NCBI RefSeq assembly: GCF_025144225.1
Contig: NZ_JALXXB010000001.1
Coordinates: 496,001 to 560,000 of the forward strand
From: Aestuariimicrobium sp. p3-SID1156
GTDB taxonomy: Bacteria; Actinomycetota; Actinomycetes; Propionibacteriales; Propionibacteriaceae
Reading direction: 5' to 3'
Length of the DNA: 64,000 nt
Shown here piece by piece: positions 26,969-38,216 of this stretch; position 1 is the stretch's first letter, and every line of letters begins with the position of its first letter. A program made the translations under genes and the position numbers. The notes beneath the pieces are model-generated. The model ran no database searches. It saw only the letters and a list, made by a program, of their open reading frames with translations, and was not told where the DNA came from.

Positions 26969-28171
26969 TCAGGCGTACACGCCCGCTGAGGCCAGGTACG
27001 CCTCGGCATCGCCGTGCACGCGCACGACCTCCCCGGCGGGGATGAATGCCGCCTGGCCCTTCACCAGCTCCTGGGTCTCGTCGGCCGTTGCGCAGTCCAG
27101 GAAGCCGTCCAGGACGAACAGGATGCGTGCCCCCTCGGTAGCCGGGAGCAGGGTCGGCTCGCAGGAATCAGTGCCGCGTCCGACGTGGATCTTCCACAGC
27201 GCGAACTCCGGGGCGTCCGTGGGGTAGTGCACCAGCCCGGGCGCAGGCATCTGGGGAGTGACCAGCGCCTTCTCCTCACCGGTGAAGGTGAGCACCTGGA
27301 GCAGGCCGTCGACGTCGATGTGCTTGACGGTGAGGCCGCCGCGCAGGACGTTGTCGGAATTGGCCATGATCTCCACGCAGGTGCCGCGCATGTGGGCGTG
27401 CAGGTTGCCGGGCTCCAGATAGGTGGCCTCCCCCGGCTTCAGCTCGACCCTGTTCAACAGGAGCGCCGCCAGGATCCCGCGATCACCGGGGTAGTACTCG
27501 TCCAGTTCCAGGGCAGTCCGTGCGAACCTGCCCATCTCGCTGTCCTCGTCGCGGTAGGGGAGGCAGGCAGCCACCACCTGGTCGACCAGCCCGCGACGCT
27601 CCTCCGACAGGCTCAGGGCGTCCAGGAAGACCTCGGCGAGCGCCGCACTGCCGCCCCGCTGGGTGAGGGGCCCAATGACGCTGTCCAGGCCGGGAACGCT
27701 GAGGCGCTCGAACAGGGCTGCTGTCTGGGAGGCGGGGCGGAAGCCGCTGAGGGTCACGAAATCGGTGAGCGCGAGCGCCATCTCCGGCTTGGGCCAGTCG
27801 TCCTTGTAGGTGCGATCGGACGCCTGGAGGTCGATGCCCTCGTCGTTCTCCTTGGCGAAACCGGCCTCGGCTTCGGCCCGGTTGGGGTGGGCCTGCAGAC
27901 TCAACGGCTGCCCGGCGGCCAGGATCTTGAGCATGAAGGGGAGCACATCGCCGAAATGTTCACGGGACTTCTCGCCCAGCACCTCGGGGTGCTCGGTCAC
28001 CAGGGCAAGCAGGTCGGTATCGTCCTGGGGAAGGCGGCTCGGCTTGAGCGGATGGGCCCCGAGCCACAGTTCTGCCTGGGGGTCGCCGGTGGGCTCCACG
28101 CCGAGCAGACGGGGGATCGAATCGAGCGATCCCCAGGCGTAGTTCTGGATCGCGCCTTGCAAGAGCTTCAT
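26969..28171 (-). CDS. manA: Mannose-6-phosphate isomerase
   Basis: Type I zinc PMI, 400 residues, interconverting mannose-6-phosphate and fructose-6-phosphate for glycolysis and for GDP-mannose supply. Signatures: IQNYAWGS at the start, ELWLGAHP, the zinc-binding LSLQAHPNRAEAEAGF, the family motif YLEPGNLHAHMRGTCVEIMANSDNVLRGGLTVKHIDV. ATG 28171 has TAGAAT seven nt upstream. Mannose precursors would feed the glycan loci in this window. Confidence 0.96.
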   Translation of the reverse strand: MKLLQGAIQNYAWGSLDSIPRLLGVEPTGDPQAELWLGAHPLKPSRLPQDDTDLLALVTEHPEVLGEKSREHFGDVLPFMLKILAAGQPLSLQAHPNRAEAEAGFAKENDEGIDLQASDRTYKDDWPKPEMALALTDFVTLSGFRPASQTAALFERLSVPGLDSVIGPLTQRGGSAALAEVFLDALSLSEERRGLVDQVVAACLPYRDEDSEMGRFARTALELDEYYPGDRGILAALLLNRVELKPGEATYLEPGNLHAHMRGTCVEIMANSDNVLRGGLTVKHIDVDGLLQVLTFTGEEKALVTPQMPAPGLVHYPTDAPEFALWKIHVGRGTDSCEPTLLPATEGARILFVLDGFLDCATADETQELVKGQAAFIPAGEVVRVHGDAEAYLASAGVYA

Positions 28172-28184
28172 GGCCGGGATTCTA
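28172..28184 (-). promoter_or_regulatory. Leaderless -10 promoter of manA
   Basis: The minus strand reads TAGAAT (28184-28179), seven nt, ATG 28171. Confidence 0.6.
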
Positions 28185-28230
28185 TCCAGCGCCTCCTTCG
28201 GCGATGAATGACAGTCATGTGATTCGAGCG

Positions 28231-28243
28231 TAGACTGCTCCTC
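28231..28243 (+). promoter_or_regulatory. Leaderless -10 promoter of the DUF3263 gene
   Basis: TAGACT (28231-28236), seven nt, ATG 28244. Confidence 0.6.
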
Positions 28244-28526
28244 ATGTCAGCGCAGCGCCACATGTCCGTCGTCCCTGAGGCGCAGGCCGAGGTCGGCCTC
28301 AGCGACCGCGACGCCGCCATCCTGGCCTTCGAGAAGAGTTGGTGGGCGGCCGATGCGTCCAAGGCCAGTGAGATCCGCGAGCGCTTCAACATGTCGACCA
28401 CGGCCTACCACCAGATCCTCAACGGGCTGCTGGACAACCCTCACGCCCTGGCCGCCGAACCGCTGCTGGTCAAGCGCCTGCGTCGCCTGCGGGAATCACG
28501 CCAGAAGGCGCGCTCCGCGAGCCGCC

Positions 28527-28543
<17 letters not shown>
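28244..28543 (+). CDS. DUF3263 protein, helix-turn-helix-like
   Basis: Small actinobacterial protein of 99 residues. LSDRDAAILAFEKSWWAADASKASEIRERFNMSTTAYHQILNGLLDNPHALAAEPLLVKRLRRLRESR is the DUF3263 core and looks like a helix-turn-helix with a basic C-terminus. Nucleic-acid binding is plausible but unproven. Leaderless. The final 17 bp overlap the convergent gene. Confidence 0.85.
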
Positions 28544-30771
<2,228 letters not shown>

Positions 30772-30797
30772 GCCCAGCCACTCGCTGAACAACACGG

Positions 30798-30827
30798 ACG
30801 GGCGGTCCCCCAAGGGGGGCCGCCCGT
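30798..30827 (+). terminator. groEL intrinsic terminator
   Basis: Strong GC stem ACGGGCGGTCCCCC (30798-30811) with its complement (30814-30827) followed by TTTC. It also lies at the end of the convergent membrane-protein gene. Confidence 0.8.
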
Positions 30828-30846
30828 TTCGTGTGCCGTGCGGGTC

Positions 30847-32397
30847 TCAGCGAGCCCTGGGAGGCTTGATCCTGCGGGAATCGGTCGTCACGAACTTCAC
30901 ATCCTTGGGGATGCCGTAGTAGCGCTCGAAGGCGAGTTCATAACGGGGGACCGAGAAGGAGTTGTTGTAGCCGGCGTCGTTCACCGGCATCGGCCAGGGC
31001 AGCACCACACGGTTGAGCTCACCAGCTGCTGCGAGCTCGAACTGGGGCAGCACCCTGGTGGTGACGAAGCGATGATTCGTGGCCAGGGCCGGTCGTGCCC
31101 AGTTCCACCACAGGAAGGAACTGGTGACCAGCATCGCCACGACGATCGCCGGCAGGACCCAGCTGCGACGAGCCCGTGCAGCGAGACCGAACAGCGCGGC
31201 GATGATCACCACGAGCAGCCACAGCACGGGGACCAGGTACGCGCGGGACTGGCGCACGCCGGTGAGGACGGTCGGCGCCCACGAGGCGCAGAAGGCCATC
31301 CAGGCCAGCAGCGGCGCGTACCCCCACACGTCCACGAGCTTCCAGAGGGCGACCAGACCCACGAACAGGGTCCCGAAGAGGCAGAGGGCGAGCAGGGACT
31401 GCCACACCAGCATGTTCTGGGCGACGGGCAGGGCAGCGGCGTCCCGCTCGGGGGCGCGCCGCACCCATAGGTCCCCAGCGATCACCAGACCGACGATGCC
31501 GACCGTCCACAGGGCGGGGACCAGCCGCTTCCGTGCAGGGAGGAGGAAGGACCCCAGGGCAGCCACGACGGCAAGGACGACCCAGAGTTCCGCGGACGAC
31601 GCATGCAACGTTCCTCCCGCGAGGGCGACGTTGTGGACGCGGGCGTGGGGCCCGGTGGGGCCGGTGGTCATGCGTCCCAGTCGTGCCCACAGGCCGGGCG
31701 CCGACATCTGCGCGACGAACCCGAAGAGCCAGGCGCCCACCATGGCCCACGATCGCGCGCCCAGGCGCCCACGCTTCGCGGCCACCACGACGAGACCGAT
31801 CCCCAGCAGGGTCCATGAGGCTTGTTCGTGCATCAGTTGGGCCAGCAGACCGGCCGGGATCGCGAAGGCCAGCCATCGCCAAGAGGGTTCGGCGTCCCGT
31901 CGGAGGAGGACCAGGGCAGGGTGGGCCACGAAGACGACGAGAGTGGTGGGGACGAGGTAGTTGACCGCAGCATCGGCCCAGAAGACCCCGTCGCCGGTGA
32001 TGTTAGGCCAGACAGCCAGCGCGGTGGGAAGCACGAGCAGGCCGGCGACCAGTCGCAGCTCGCGATGCCTGCTCCCGAGCCAGCGATGGATCCCGATGCC
32101 GAGCAGCGTGTAGCACAACGGTGCGAACCACTTCCACGTATCGAAACCGGGCCGCACGATGAGGCGGAAAACACCATCACCCAGGCGACCGACGCGCCAG
32201 GACCAGTCGTTCCAGACCACGGTTGCCCATTCCTGAACCGTGAACGAGATGCCTGGTCGGTTCGTGATGGCGACGAACTTGTAGTCATCAGCGGCGGGGT
32301 ACCAGAACCTGTGCAGATCCCGCCAGGTGCAGAGCGACGCGAGGGCGATGAGAATGCACAACGCGAAGCGCAGGTGCGAGCGGGAACGGGTCTGCAT
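30847..32397 (-). CDS. Polytopic membrane protein, DUF6056-like
   Basis: Membrane protein of 516 residues with roughly eleven helices. The first extracytoplasmic loop contains YPAADDYKF, resembling the acidic D/E pair of GT-C-type glycosyltransferases, and MHEQASW recurs as in DUF6056 proteins. The soluble C-terminus (about 450-516) is basic. A GT-C-like sugar transferase role is plausible but not established. Divergent from gtrA and a GT2 gene, which together look like a lipid-linked sugar modification locus. ATG 32397 has TAGGAT seven nt upstream. Confidence 0.75.
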   Translation of the reverse strand: MQTRSRSHLRFALCILIALASLCTWRDLHRFWYPAADDYKFVAITNRPGISFTVQEWATVVWNDWSWRVGRLGDGVFRLIVRPGFDTWKWFAPLCYTLLGIGIHRWLGSRHRELRLVAGLLVLPTALAVWPNITGDGVFWADAAVNYLVPTTLVVFVAHPALVLLRRDAEPSWRWLAFAIPAGLLAQLMHEQASWTLLGIGLVVVAAKRGRLGARSWAMVGAWLFGFVAQMSAPGLWARLGRMTTGPTGPHARVHNVALAGGTLHASSAELWVVLAVVAALGSFLLPARKRLVPALWTVGIVGLVIAGDLWVRRAPERDAAALPVAQNMLVWQSLLALCLFGTLFVGLVALWKLVDVWGYAPLLAWMAFCASWAPTVLTGVRQSRAYLVPVLWLLVVIIAALFGLAARARRSWVLPAIVVAMLVTSSFLWWNWARPALATNHRFVTTRVLPQFELAAAGELNRVVLPWPMPVNDAGYNNSFSVPRYELAFERYYGIPKDVKFVTTDSRRIKPPRAR

Positions 32398-32410
32398 GCG
32401 CCGGATCCTA
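32398..32410 (-). promoter_or_regulatory. Leaderless -10 promoter of the DUF6056-like gene
   Basis: The minus strand reads TAGGAT (32410-32405), seven nt, ATG 32397. Confidence 0.55.
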
Positions 32411-32431
32411 TCTGTCCGGGGGTCGGGGCAG

Positions 32432-32444
32432 TATTCTCGACCGG
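32432..32444 (+). promoter_or_regulatory. Leaderless -10 promoter of gtrA
   Basis: TATTCT (32432-32437), seven nt, GTG 32445. Confidence 0.6.
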
Positions 32445-32846
32445 GTGACCGAACAACTCGCGCGGGTAATGCGCTTCGGCATCGTTGGTGTCGCGAACAC
32501 CACCGTGTACTACCTCATCTATCGGCTGCTGCTGTTGGTGATGCCTTACCTTCCCGCGCACGTGATCGCCTTCGCCTGCGGCGTGGTGTTCTCCTTCTAT
32601 GCCAACTGCCTTTTCACCTATCGAGTTCGCCCCACCTGGCGTCGATTCATCGAGTTCCCGGCGACAACCGCCATCAACTTCCTCATCACCACATTCGGCT
32701 CGATGCTGCTGGTGAATGCCTGGGGCGTCTCCCCGAAATGGGCGACGCTGGTGGCAACCGTCGTCGCGATCCCATTCACCTATCTCGCGACGACCTTCGT
32801 GCTGGCACGTCCGCGCCCTGACACGCCTGCTGCCCAGCACAAGTGA
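32445..32846 (+). CDS. GtrA-family membrane protein
   Basis: Small four-helix membrane protein of 133 residues. RFGIVGVANTTVYYLIYRLLL and FACGVVFSFYANCLFTYR are the GtrA signatures. Family members are thought to help flip polyprenyl-phosphate sugars or act with a GT2. It lies 27 nt before such a glycosyltransferase. Confidence 0.9.
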   Translation: MTEQLARVMRFGIVGVANTTVYYLIYRLLLLVMPYLPAHVIAFACGVVFSFYANCLFTYRVRPTWRRFIEFPATTAINFLITTFGSMLLVNAWGVSPKWATLVATVVAIPFTYLATTFVLARPRPDTPAAQHK

Positions 32847-32873
32847 TGACCGCGCCTGTGGGACGATTGTCGG

Positions 32874-33839
32874 GTGAAACTCGTCTCCTTCATCTTCCCC
32901 ATCTACAACGAGCAGGAGAACATCAACCTGCTCTGGGAAACGATGCAGCGAGTCACGGCGGACACTCCCTATCGCTATGAGTACGTCTTCGTCAATGACG
33001 GCAGCCGCGATGGCTCGCTCGAACTGTTGAATGAGCTGCACCAGCGCGACGACCGGGTCACGGTCATCGACTTCTCGCGCAATTTCGGGCACCAACTCGC
33101 GGTCACTGCCGGGCTGGACAGGGCCGAGGGCGATGCGGTCATCATCATGGACTCCGACATGCAGGACCCGCCCGAGGTGGCGATGGAATTGCTGGCCACC
33201 TGGGAGCAGGGCTGGGATGTCGTCTACGCCCAGCGCCGCAGCCGTCAGGATTCGGCCTTCAAGAAGCTGACCGCGAGTGCCTTCTACCGCACCCTGCACA
33301 GCCTGGCCGACATCGACATCCCCCGCGACACCGGCGACTTCCGCCTGCTTGACCGCAAGGTGGTGCTGGAGTTGCGGCGCTACCGCGAGCAGGATCGCTT
33401 CCTCCGCGGAATGGTGAGCCACGTCGGCTTCCGCCAGACTGCCGTCCAATTCGACCGCCATGCCAGACATGCCGGGGAGACCGGCTACCCCTTGCGCAAG
33501 ATGGTCAAGTTCGCCCTCGACGGCATCTTCGGCTTCTCGTCGAAGCCGCTGCAGCTGATCAGCCGGGTGGGCTTCCTGGTCGCCGGGCTGGCGGTCATCG
33601 GAATCATCTACGCCCTTGTTCGACGCCTCTTCTTCCCCGACCAGGTCGTCTCGGGCTGGACCTTCGTGGTCATCACCATCCTGGGCGTCGGAGGAGTGCA
33701 GCTGTTGATGATGGGCATCATGGGCCAGTATCTGGGGCGGGTGTACTCCCAGGTCCAAGGGCGTCCCCTCTACTCGGTGCGGTCGATCCTGACGACGCCG
33801 GGCGATCAGCACACTCCCAGCGGCGAAGTGCACGCCTGA
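32874..33839 (+). CDS. Family 2 glycosyltransferase, polyprenyl-phosphate sugar synthase type
   Basis: GtrB/DPM1-like enzyme of 321 residues. Catalytic domain: FIFPIYNEQENINLLWETM, EYVFVNDGSRDGS, DFSRNFGHQLAVTAGLDRAEGDAVIIMDSDMQDPPE, and RDTGDFRLLDRKV. Two C-terminal helices (about 228-300) anchor it. It would transfer a hexose from NDP-sugar to a polyprenyl phosphate, with GtrA moving the product across the membrane. GTG 32874; GACGAT six nt upstream is a weak leaderless box. cutC follows after 5 nt. Confidence 0.92.
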   Translation: MKLVSFIFPIYNEQENINLLWETMQRVTADTPYRYEYVFVNDGSRDGSLELLNELHQRDDRVTVIDFSRNFGHQLAVTAGLDRAEGDAVIIMDSDMQDPPEVAMELLATWEQGWDVVYAQRRSRQDSAFKKLTASAFYRTLHSLADIDIPRDTGDFRLLDRKVVLELRRYREQDRFLRGMVSHVGFRQTAVQFDRHARHAGETGYPLRKMVKFALDGIFGFSSKPLQLISRVGFLVAGLAVIGIIYALVRRLFFPDQVVSGWTFVVITILGVGGVQLLMMGIMGQYLGRVYSQVQGRPLYSVRSILTTPGDQHTPSGEVHA

Positions 33840-33844
33840 CTGCC

Positions 33845-34546
33845 ATGTCCGGCCTGCTCGAAGTGATCGCGCTCCACGAGAACGATGCCAAGCGCGCGGA
33901 GGAGGGTGGCGCTGACCGCATCGAACTGTGCGGGACCCTCGACTTCCACGGCCTTTCCCCCGAACCCGCCCGGCTTGAGAAGGTACGGCGCGCCACCACC
34001 ATCCAGATCCGTCCGATGGTCCGCCTGCGGGAGGGCTTCGGGACCGACGGCGGCGAGGTCACCCGCCTTCGCGGCCTGATTTCGGCCTATCTGGACGCCG
34101 GCGCGGACGGCGTGGTGCTGGGCTTCCTGAACGGCCACGGCGATGTCGACACTGAAGTCGTCCATGCCCTGGTCGACGTGGGCGACTTCCCCTGGACCTT
34201 CCATCGCGCCATCGACCACGCCCTGGACGCCCGCCGCGCCTGGCAGGTGATCCCTTCGCTGCCGCGCGTCGACCAGGTGCTCACCGCCGGTTCCGCACGA
34301 GGCCTCGACAAGGGCCTGGACGACCTGCTCCACACCGCGCGGGAGATCCCCGGCGCCGCAGAACTGATCATGGCCGGAGGCGGTCTCGAGGCCGAACATG
34401 TGCCCTGGCTGGCTCGCGCCGGCGTGCGAAGCTTCCACATCGGGCGCAAGGCGCGTCCCGGGGGCAGCTGGAAGGCGTGGGTGGACGCCGAGCTGGTGGC
34501 ATCCTGGCGCGATCTGGTCGACGCGGAAGTCGCCCACCACCGTTGA
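33845..34546 (+). CDS. cutC: CutC-family protein
   Basis: TIM-barrel cytosolic protein of 233 residues named for copper homeostasis. Family features: LEVIALHENDAKRAEEGGADRIELCG, IQIRPMVRLREG, GADGVVLGFLNGHGDVD, FHRAIDHALD, VLTAGSARG and ELIMAGGGLEAEHV. The direct role of CutC in copper handling is disputed. It appears to share a transcript with the glycosyltransferase, likely by proximity only. Confidence 0.9.
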   Translation: MSGLLEVIALHENDAKRAEEGGADRIELCGTLDFHGLSPEPARLEKVRRATTIQIRPMVRLREGFGTDGGEVTRLRGLISAYLDAGADGVVLGFLNGHGDVDTEVVHALVDVGDFPWTFHRAIDHALDARRAWQVIPSLPRVDQVLTAGSARGLDKGLDDLLHTAREIPGAAELIMAGGGLEAEHVPWLARAGVRSFHIGRKARPGGSWKAWVDAELVASWRDLVDAEVAHHR

Positions 34547-34589
34547 AGTCTGTCGCTTTTGTCGCCCGCACCCCGTAGTGTGCGGACTC

Positions 34590-35519
34590 GTGTCAACCGC
34601 CCCCGTGATCCAAGCCCGTGACCTGCGCAAGAAGTACGGCGACTTCACTGCCGTCGACGGCATCAGCTTCGACGTAATGCCCGGTGAGTCCTTCGGCCTG
34701 CTCGGGCCCAACGGCGCCGGCAAGTCCACCACCATGCGCATGATTGGCGGCACCCTGGCCCGCAGCGGCGGGCAGCTCACCATCAACGGGCTCGATCCGG
34801 AGGAGAATGGCCCGGCCGTGCGCGCCCACCTGGGTGTGATCCCGCAGCAGGACAACCTCGACGAGGACCTGCGCGTCCGCGAGAACCTGATCATGTACGG
34901 CCGCTATTTCGGTCTCACGCGCAGCCACCTGAAGGAGAAGTCCCAGGAGCTGCTGGAGTTCGCCCAGCTCACCGAGAAGGCCGACGAGCGCGTCCGCGAA
35001 CTCTCCGGCGGCATGAAGCGGCGCCTCACGATTGCTCGAGGGCTGGTCAACGACCCGAAGATCCTGCTGCTCGACGAACCCACCACCGGCCTCGACCCAC
35101 AGGCGCGTCACACCTTGTGGGACAGGCTTTTCCGGCTCAAGGAACAGGGCGTCACCCTCATTGTCACCACCCACTTCATGGACGAGGCCGAGCAGCTCTG
35201 CGATCGTCTGATCGTCGTCGACAAGGGCTCGATCATGGCCGAGGGCTCTCCCGCCCAGTTGATCAGGGAATACTCGACCCGCGAGGTACTGGAACTCCGC
35301 TTCGGCTCCTCGCGCAATGAGGCGGTGGTCGACCAGCTGGAGCAGCTCGCCGAACGCATCGAGGTGCTCCCCGACCGCGTCCTGCTCTACACCGCCGACG
35401 GGGAGGCGACGCTGGAGAAGGTGACCCAGGCTGGCCTGCAGCCGGTCACCTCGCTGGTCCGTCGCTCCTCGCTGGAGGACGTCTTCCTCCGCCTCACCGG
35501 GAGGACCCTCATTGACTGA
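34590..35519 (+). CDS. ABC-2 exporter ATP-binding protein (DrrA/NodI-like)
   Basis: ATPase of 309 residues. Walker A GPNGAGKSTTM, Q-loop VIPQQDNLDEDLRVRENLIMYGRYFG, signature LSGGMKRRLTIARGL, Walker B LLLDEPTTGLD and switch His in VTTHFMDEAEQL. The C-terminal extension (about 230-309, YTADGEATLEKVTQ... SLEDVFLRLTGR) is typical of DrrA/NodI exporters. GTG 34590. It is followed by two overlapping permease genes; the cargo is not evident from sequence. Confidence 0.93.
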   Translation: MSTAPVIQARDLRKKYGDFTAVDGISFDVMPGESFGLLGPNGAGKSTTMRMIGGTLARSGGQLTINGLDPEENGPAVRAHLGVIPQQDNLDEDLRVRENLIMYGRYFGLTRSHLKEKSQELLEFAQLTEKADERVRELSGGMKRRLTIARGLVNDPKILLLDEPTTGLDPQARHTLWDRLFRLKEQGVTLIVTTHFMDEAEQLCDRLIVVDKGSIMAEGSPAQLIREYSTREVLELRFGSSRNEAVVDQLEQLAERIEVLPDRVLLYTADGEATLEKVTQAGLQPVTSLVRRSSLEDVFLRLTGRTLID

Positions 35520-36303
35520 GCGAGTACGGCGCTGGGGCGCCCTCTACCACGCCGAGCACTACCTGTTGGTCGCCCGGGCCTTCCTCTGGACCGTCCTGCT
35601 CAACGCCATCGGCACCCCGCTGCTCTACATGGTCGCGATGGGCGTGGGCCTGGGCAGCCTGTTGGACGCGAAGGGCACCACGGTCGATGGGGTCTCCTAC
35701 CTCGTCTTCGTCGCGCCCGCGATCATGGTCGCCACCTCTGCCCAGTCCGCCTTCGGGGAGAACACCTACACGGTGATGGCCGGGTTCAAGTGGCAGCGCA
35801 CCTATTACGGCCCTGCAGCGACGCCGATGGACCCCTCCCAGATCGCCTGGGGACACCAGATCGGTATCGCGATCAGGTATCTCTTCCAGGCGTCGATGTT
35901 CTGGGTGATCATGGTCCTCTTCGATGCCGCTCCCAGTGTCTGGTCGTTCCTGGCGATCCCGGTAACCGTGCTGACGGCGCTCGCGATGGGTGCGCCGATG
36001 CAGGCCTATGCCGCGACCCTGGACAGCGAGGGAGCGCAGTTCACCACGATCCAGCGGTTCGTGGTGATGCCGATGTTCCTGTTCGCCGGCACCTTCTTCG
36101 CCCTCTCCTCGATGCCGATCTACCTGCAGTGGATCGGCTGGATCTCGCCGATGTGGCATGGGTCCCAACTCGCCCGCTGGGCAAGCTATGGTCTGGCTGA
36201 ACCGTGGTGGCTGCGGGTCGTCCATGTCGTGTACCTGGCCGGTCTCTTCCTGCTCGGCGGCACTCTGGCTGCCCGCACCTATCGACGGAGGTTGTGGAGT
36301 TGA
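35512..36303 (+). CDS. ABC-2 type permease, first subunit
   Basis: Integral membrane permease of 263 residues with six helices, NodJ/DrrB-like. LLNAIGTPLLYMVAMGVGLGSLLDAKG and the C-terminal FVVMPMFLFAGTFFALSSMPIYLQWIGWISPMWHGSQLAR are family hallmarks. The likely start is TTG 35512, 7 nt after GGAGG and overlapping the ATPase stop by 8 nt. It pairs with the next permease. Confidence 0.9.
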   Translation: MTERVRRWGALYHAEHYLLVARAFLWTVLLNAIGTPLLYMVAMGVGLGSLLDAKGTTVDGVSYLVFVAPAIMVATSAQSAFGENTYTVMAGFKWQRTYYGPAATPMDPSQIAWGHQIGIAIRYLFQASMFWVIMVLFDAAPSVWSFLAIPVTVLTALAMGAPMQAYAATLDSEGAQFTTIQRFVVMPMFLFAGTFFALSSMPIYLQWIGWISPMWHGSQLARWASYGLAEPWWLRVVHVVYLAGLFLLGGTLAARTYRRRLWS

Positions 36304-37100
36304 GCACCGTCCCACGCCCTCTGCGGGGTCTCTACTCGGGAAATCTGGCCGCCGTCCTCGAACGTGGCTGGATCGCCATCAAGACCCAGAACTGGGTCAT
36401 CATCATCTCCGGCTTCGTCGAGCCCGTGCTCTACCTGCTCGCCATGGGCCTGGGGGTCGGCGCGCTGGTGGGCGACGTCGCCGGGCCCGGTGGCAAGCCG
36501 ATCAGCTACGCGGCCTACATCGCCCCCGCACTGCTGGCGACCTCGGCGATGAACGGCGCCCTCTACGACTCGACCACCAACGTCTTCTTCAAGTTGAACT
36601 TCGCCAAGCTCTACCAGGCGATGCTGCAGACCGCGTTGGGGCCCATGGACGTCGCGCTCGGTGAGATCGTGCTGGCGCTGCTTCGCGGCCTGCTCTACGC
36701 CATCGCCTTCATGATCCTGATCGCCGGCCTCGGGCTGGCGACGAGCTGGTGGGCAATCCTGATGATCCCCGCTGCGCTGCTGATCGCTTTCGGCTTCGCC
36801 AGTATCGGGATGGGGATCACCAGCTTCATCAAGAACTTCCAGGGCCTGGACATCATCACCTTCGTGATGCTGCCGATGTTCCTGTTCTCGGCGACGCTGT
36901 ACCCCATCGAGGTCTTCCCGGCCGCGATCCAGTGGTTCATCAAGGCGATGCCGCTGTGGCATGGCGTGGAGATGATGCGCCACCTCTCCGTGGGCCACAT
37001 CACCGGGGCGACGCTCGGTCACATGGCCTACTTCGTGGCCATGTCCCTGGCAGGGATGGTCATGACCACGCTGCGGCTACGCAAGCTGTTCCTGCGCTGA
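36300..37100 (+). CDS. ABC-2 type permease, second subunit
   Basis: Permease of 266 residues related to its neighbour (FVEPVLYLLAMGLGVGALVG; VMLPMFLFSATLYPIEVFPAAIQWFIKAMPLWHGVEMMR). The start is TTG 36300, which overlaps the preceding stop as TTGA and lies 7 nt after GGAGGT; GTG 36294 would be too close to that Shine-Dalgarno. Together with the first permease it would form a heterodimeric channel. The last 24 bp overlap the convergent lyase gene. Confidence 0.9.
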   Translation: MSTVPRPLRGLYSGNLAAVLERGWIAIKTQNWVIIISGFVEPVLYLLAMGLGVGALVGDVAGPGGKPISYAAYIAPALLATSAMNGALYDSTTNVFFKLNFAKLYQAMLQTALGPMDVALGEIVLALLRGLLYAIAFMILIAGLGLATSWWAILMIPAALLIAFGFASIGMGITSFIKNFQGLDIITFVMLPMFLFSATLYPIEVFPAAIQWFIKAMPLWHGVEMMRHLSVGHITGATLGHMAYFVAMSLAGMVMTTLRLRKLFLR

Positions 37101-38216
37101 GGCGCCCATCCGTTCCAGAATCTCGGACAGCACCGGGCGCGGGGTAGCGAAGTTGAGCCGGACGCTGCCGCGTCCCCCCTCGCCACACAGCGCGCCATCG
37201 GTGACCGCCACGTTCGCCCTGTCCAGGAAGAACTTGGCGGGCGAGGTGGGTAGGTCGAGGGCGGTGCAGTCCAGCCAGGCCAGGTAGGTGCCCTGGTTCG
37301 GGATAAACTCGACCCCCGGCAGCACGGTCGGGAGCATCTCCTGGATCAGGCGCTGGTTGCCCTCAAGGTAGGTGATCACCTCCGCCAGCCAGGGCTCTCC
37401 GTCGGAATAGGCGGCGATGTTGGCCAGGACGCCCGGCGTGGCCGGCTCGTGCAGGTCGGTCGGCTGCAACGTGGTGCCGTCGGTGATGACCAGCTGGGCG
37501 CACTTGTAGCCGGCCAGATTCCAGGCCTTGGACGCCGACAGGGCGGTGATCGAGTGGCTCGCCGCGGCGTCCGAGACGGTGGGGTAGGGGATGTGACGGG
37601 CACCGTTGAGGGTGAGCGGCGCGTGGATCTCGTCGTTGAAGACCCGCCCGTGGTGGCGCTCCACGATCTCGCTGATCGTGGCGAGTTCGTCGGCGGTGTA
37701 CACCTTGCCGATCGGGTTGTGCGGGTTGCACAGGACCAGCAGGTCGCCCTCACCGAAAGCGGCATCCAGGGCGTCGAAGTCCACCAGCCACTCGCCCTCG
37801 GCCCTGATCATCGGGACCTGCACCAGTTCATGCCCATACGCCCCGGGCAGGGTCATGAACGGCATGTAGGCCGGCGTGGGCACGATGACGCGGGCGTCCG
37901 GAGAGATGTGGCGGTTCATGGTGATGACCATCCCGGCCAGCACGTCGGGGATGGCGTGGACCTGGTCCGGGCTGACCGACCAGCCATAGCGACCCGAGAG
38001 GAAATCTGTCGTGCTGGTCTGCAGGTCCTGGGTCCATCGCGGGGTGAGGTAGCCGGACTGCCCCAGGTCAATCGACTCATGGAGTCGCGCCTTGATCGGT
38101 TCGGCCAACCCGAAGTCCATCTCGGCGATGAACGCGCCCAGGGCGTCGCCCATGCGGCTCCACTTGCTGCCGCCAATGCGGAAGAGGTCCTCGGTGGTGA
38201 TCTGGTCGAAATCCAT
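37077..38216 (-). CDS. MalY/PatB-type pyridoxal-phosphate C-S lyase
   Basis: Fold-type I PLP enzyme of 379 residues, probably a cystathionine beta-lyase. MDFGLAEPIKARLHESIDLGQSGY, VIVPTPAYMPF, LLVLCNPHNPIGKVYTADEL, VFNDEIHAPLTL and the PLP-Lys motif SASKAWNLAGYK (Lys230) are MalY/PatB signatures. It would release homocysteine, pyruvate and ammonia, and could also act on other cysteine conjugates. Leaderless ATG 38216 shares its promoter region with a decayed MFS gene. Confidence 0.9.
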   Translation of the reverse strand: MDFDQITTEDLFRIGGSKWSRMGDALGAFIAEMDFGLAEPIKARLHESIDLGQSGYLTPRWTQDLQTSTTDFLSGRYGWSVSPDQVHAIPDVLAGMVITMNRHISPDARVIVPTPAYMPFMTLPGAYGHELVQVPMIRAEGEWLVDFDALDAAFGEGDLLVLCNPHNPIGKVYTADELATISEIVERHHGRVFNDEIHAPLTLNGARHIPYPTVSDAAASHSITALSASKAWNLAGYKCAQLVITDGTTLQPTDLHEPATPGVLANIAAYSDGEPWLAEVITYLEGNQRLIQEMLPTVLPGVEFIPNQGTYLAWLDCTALDLPTSPAKFFLDRANVAVTDGALCGEGGRGSVRLNFATPRPVLSEILERMGASAQEQLA

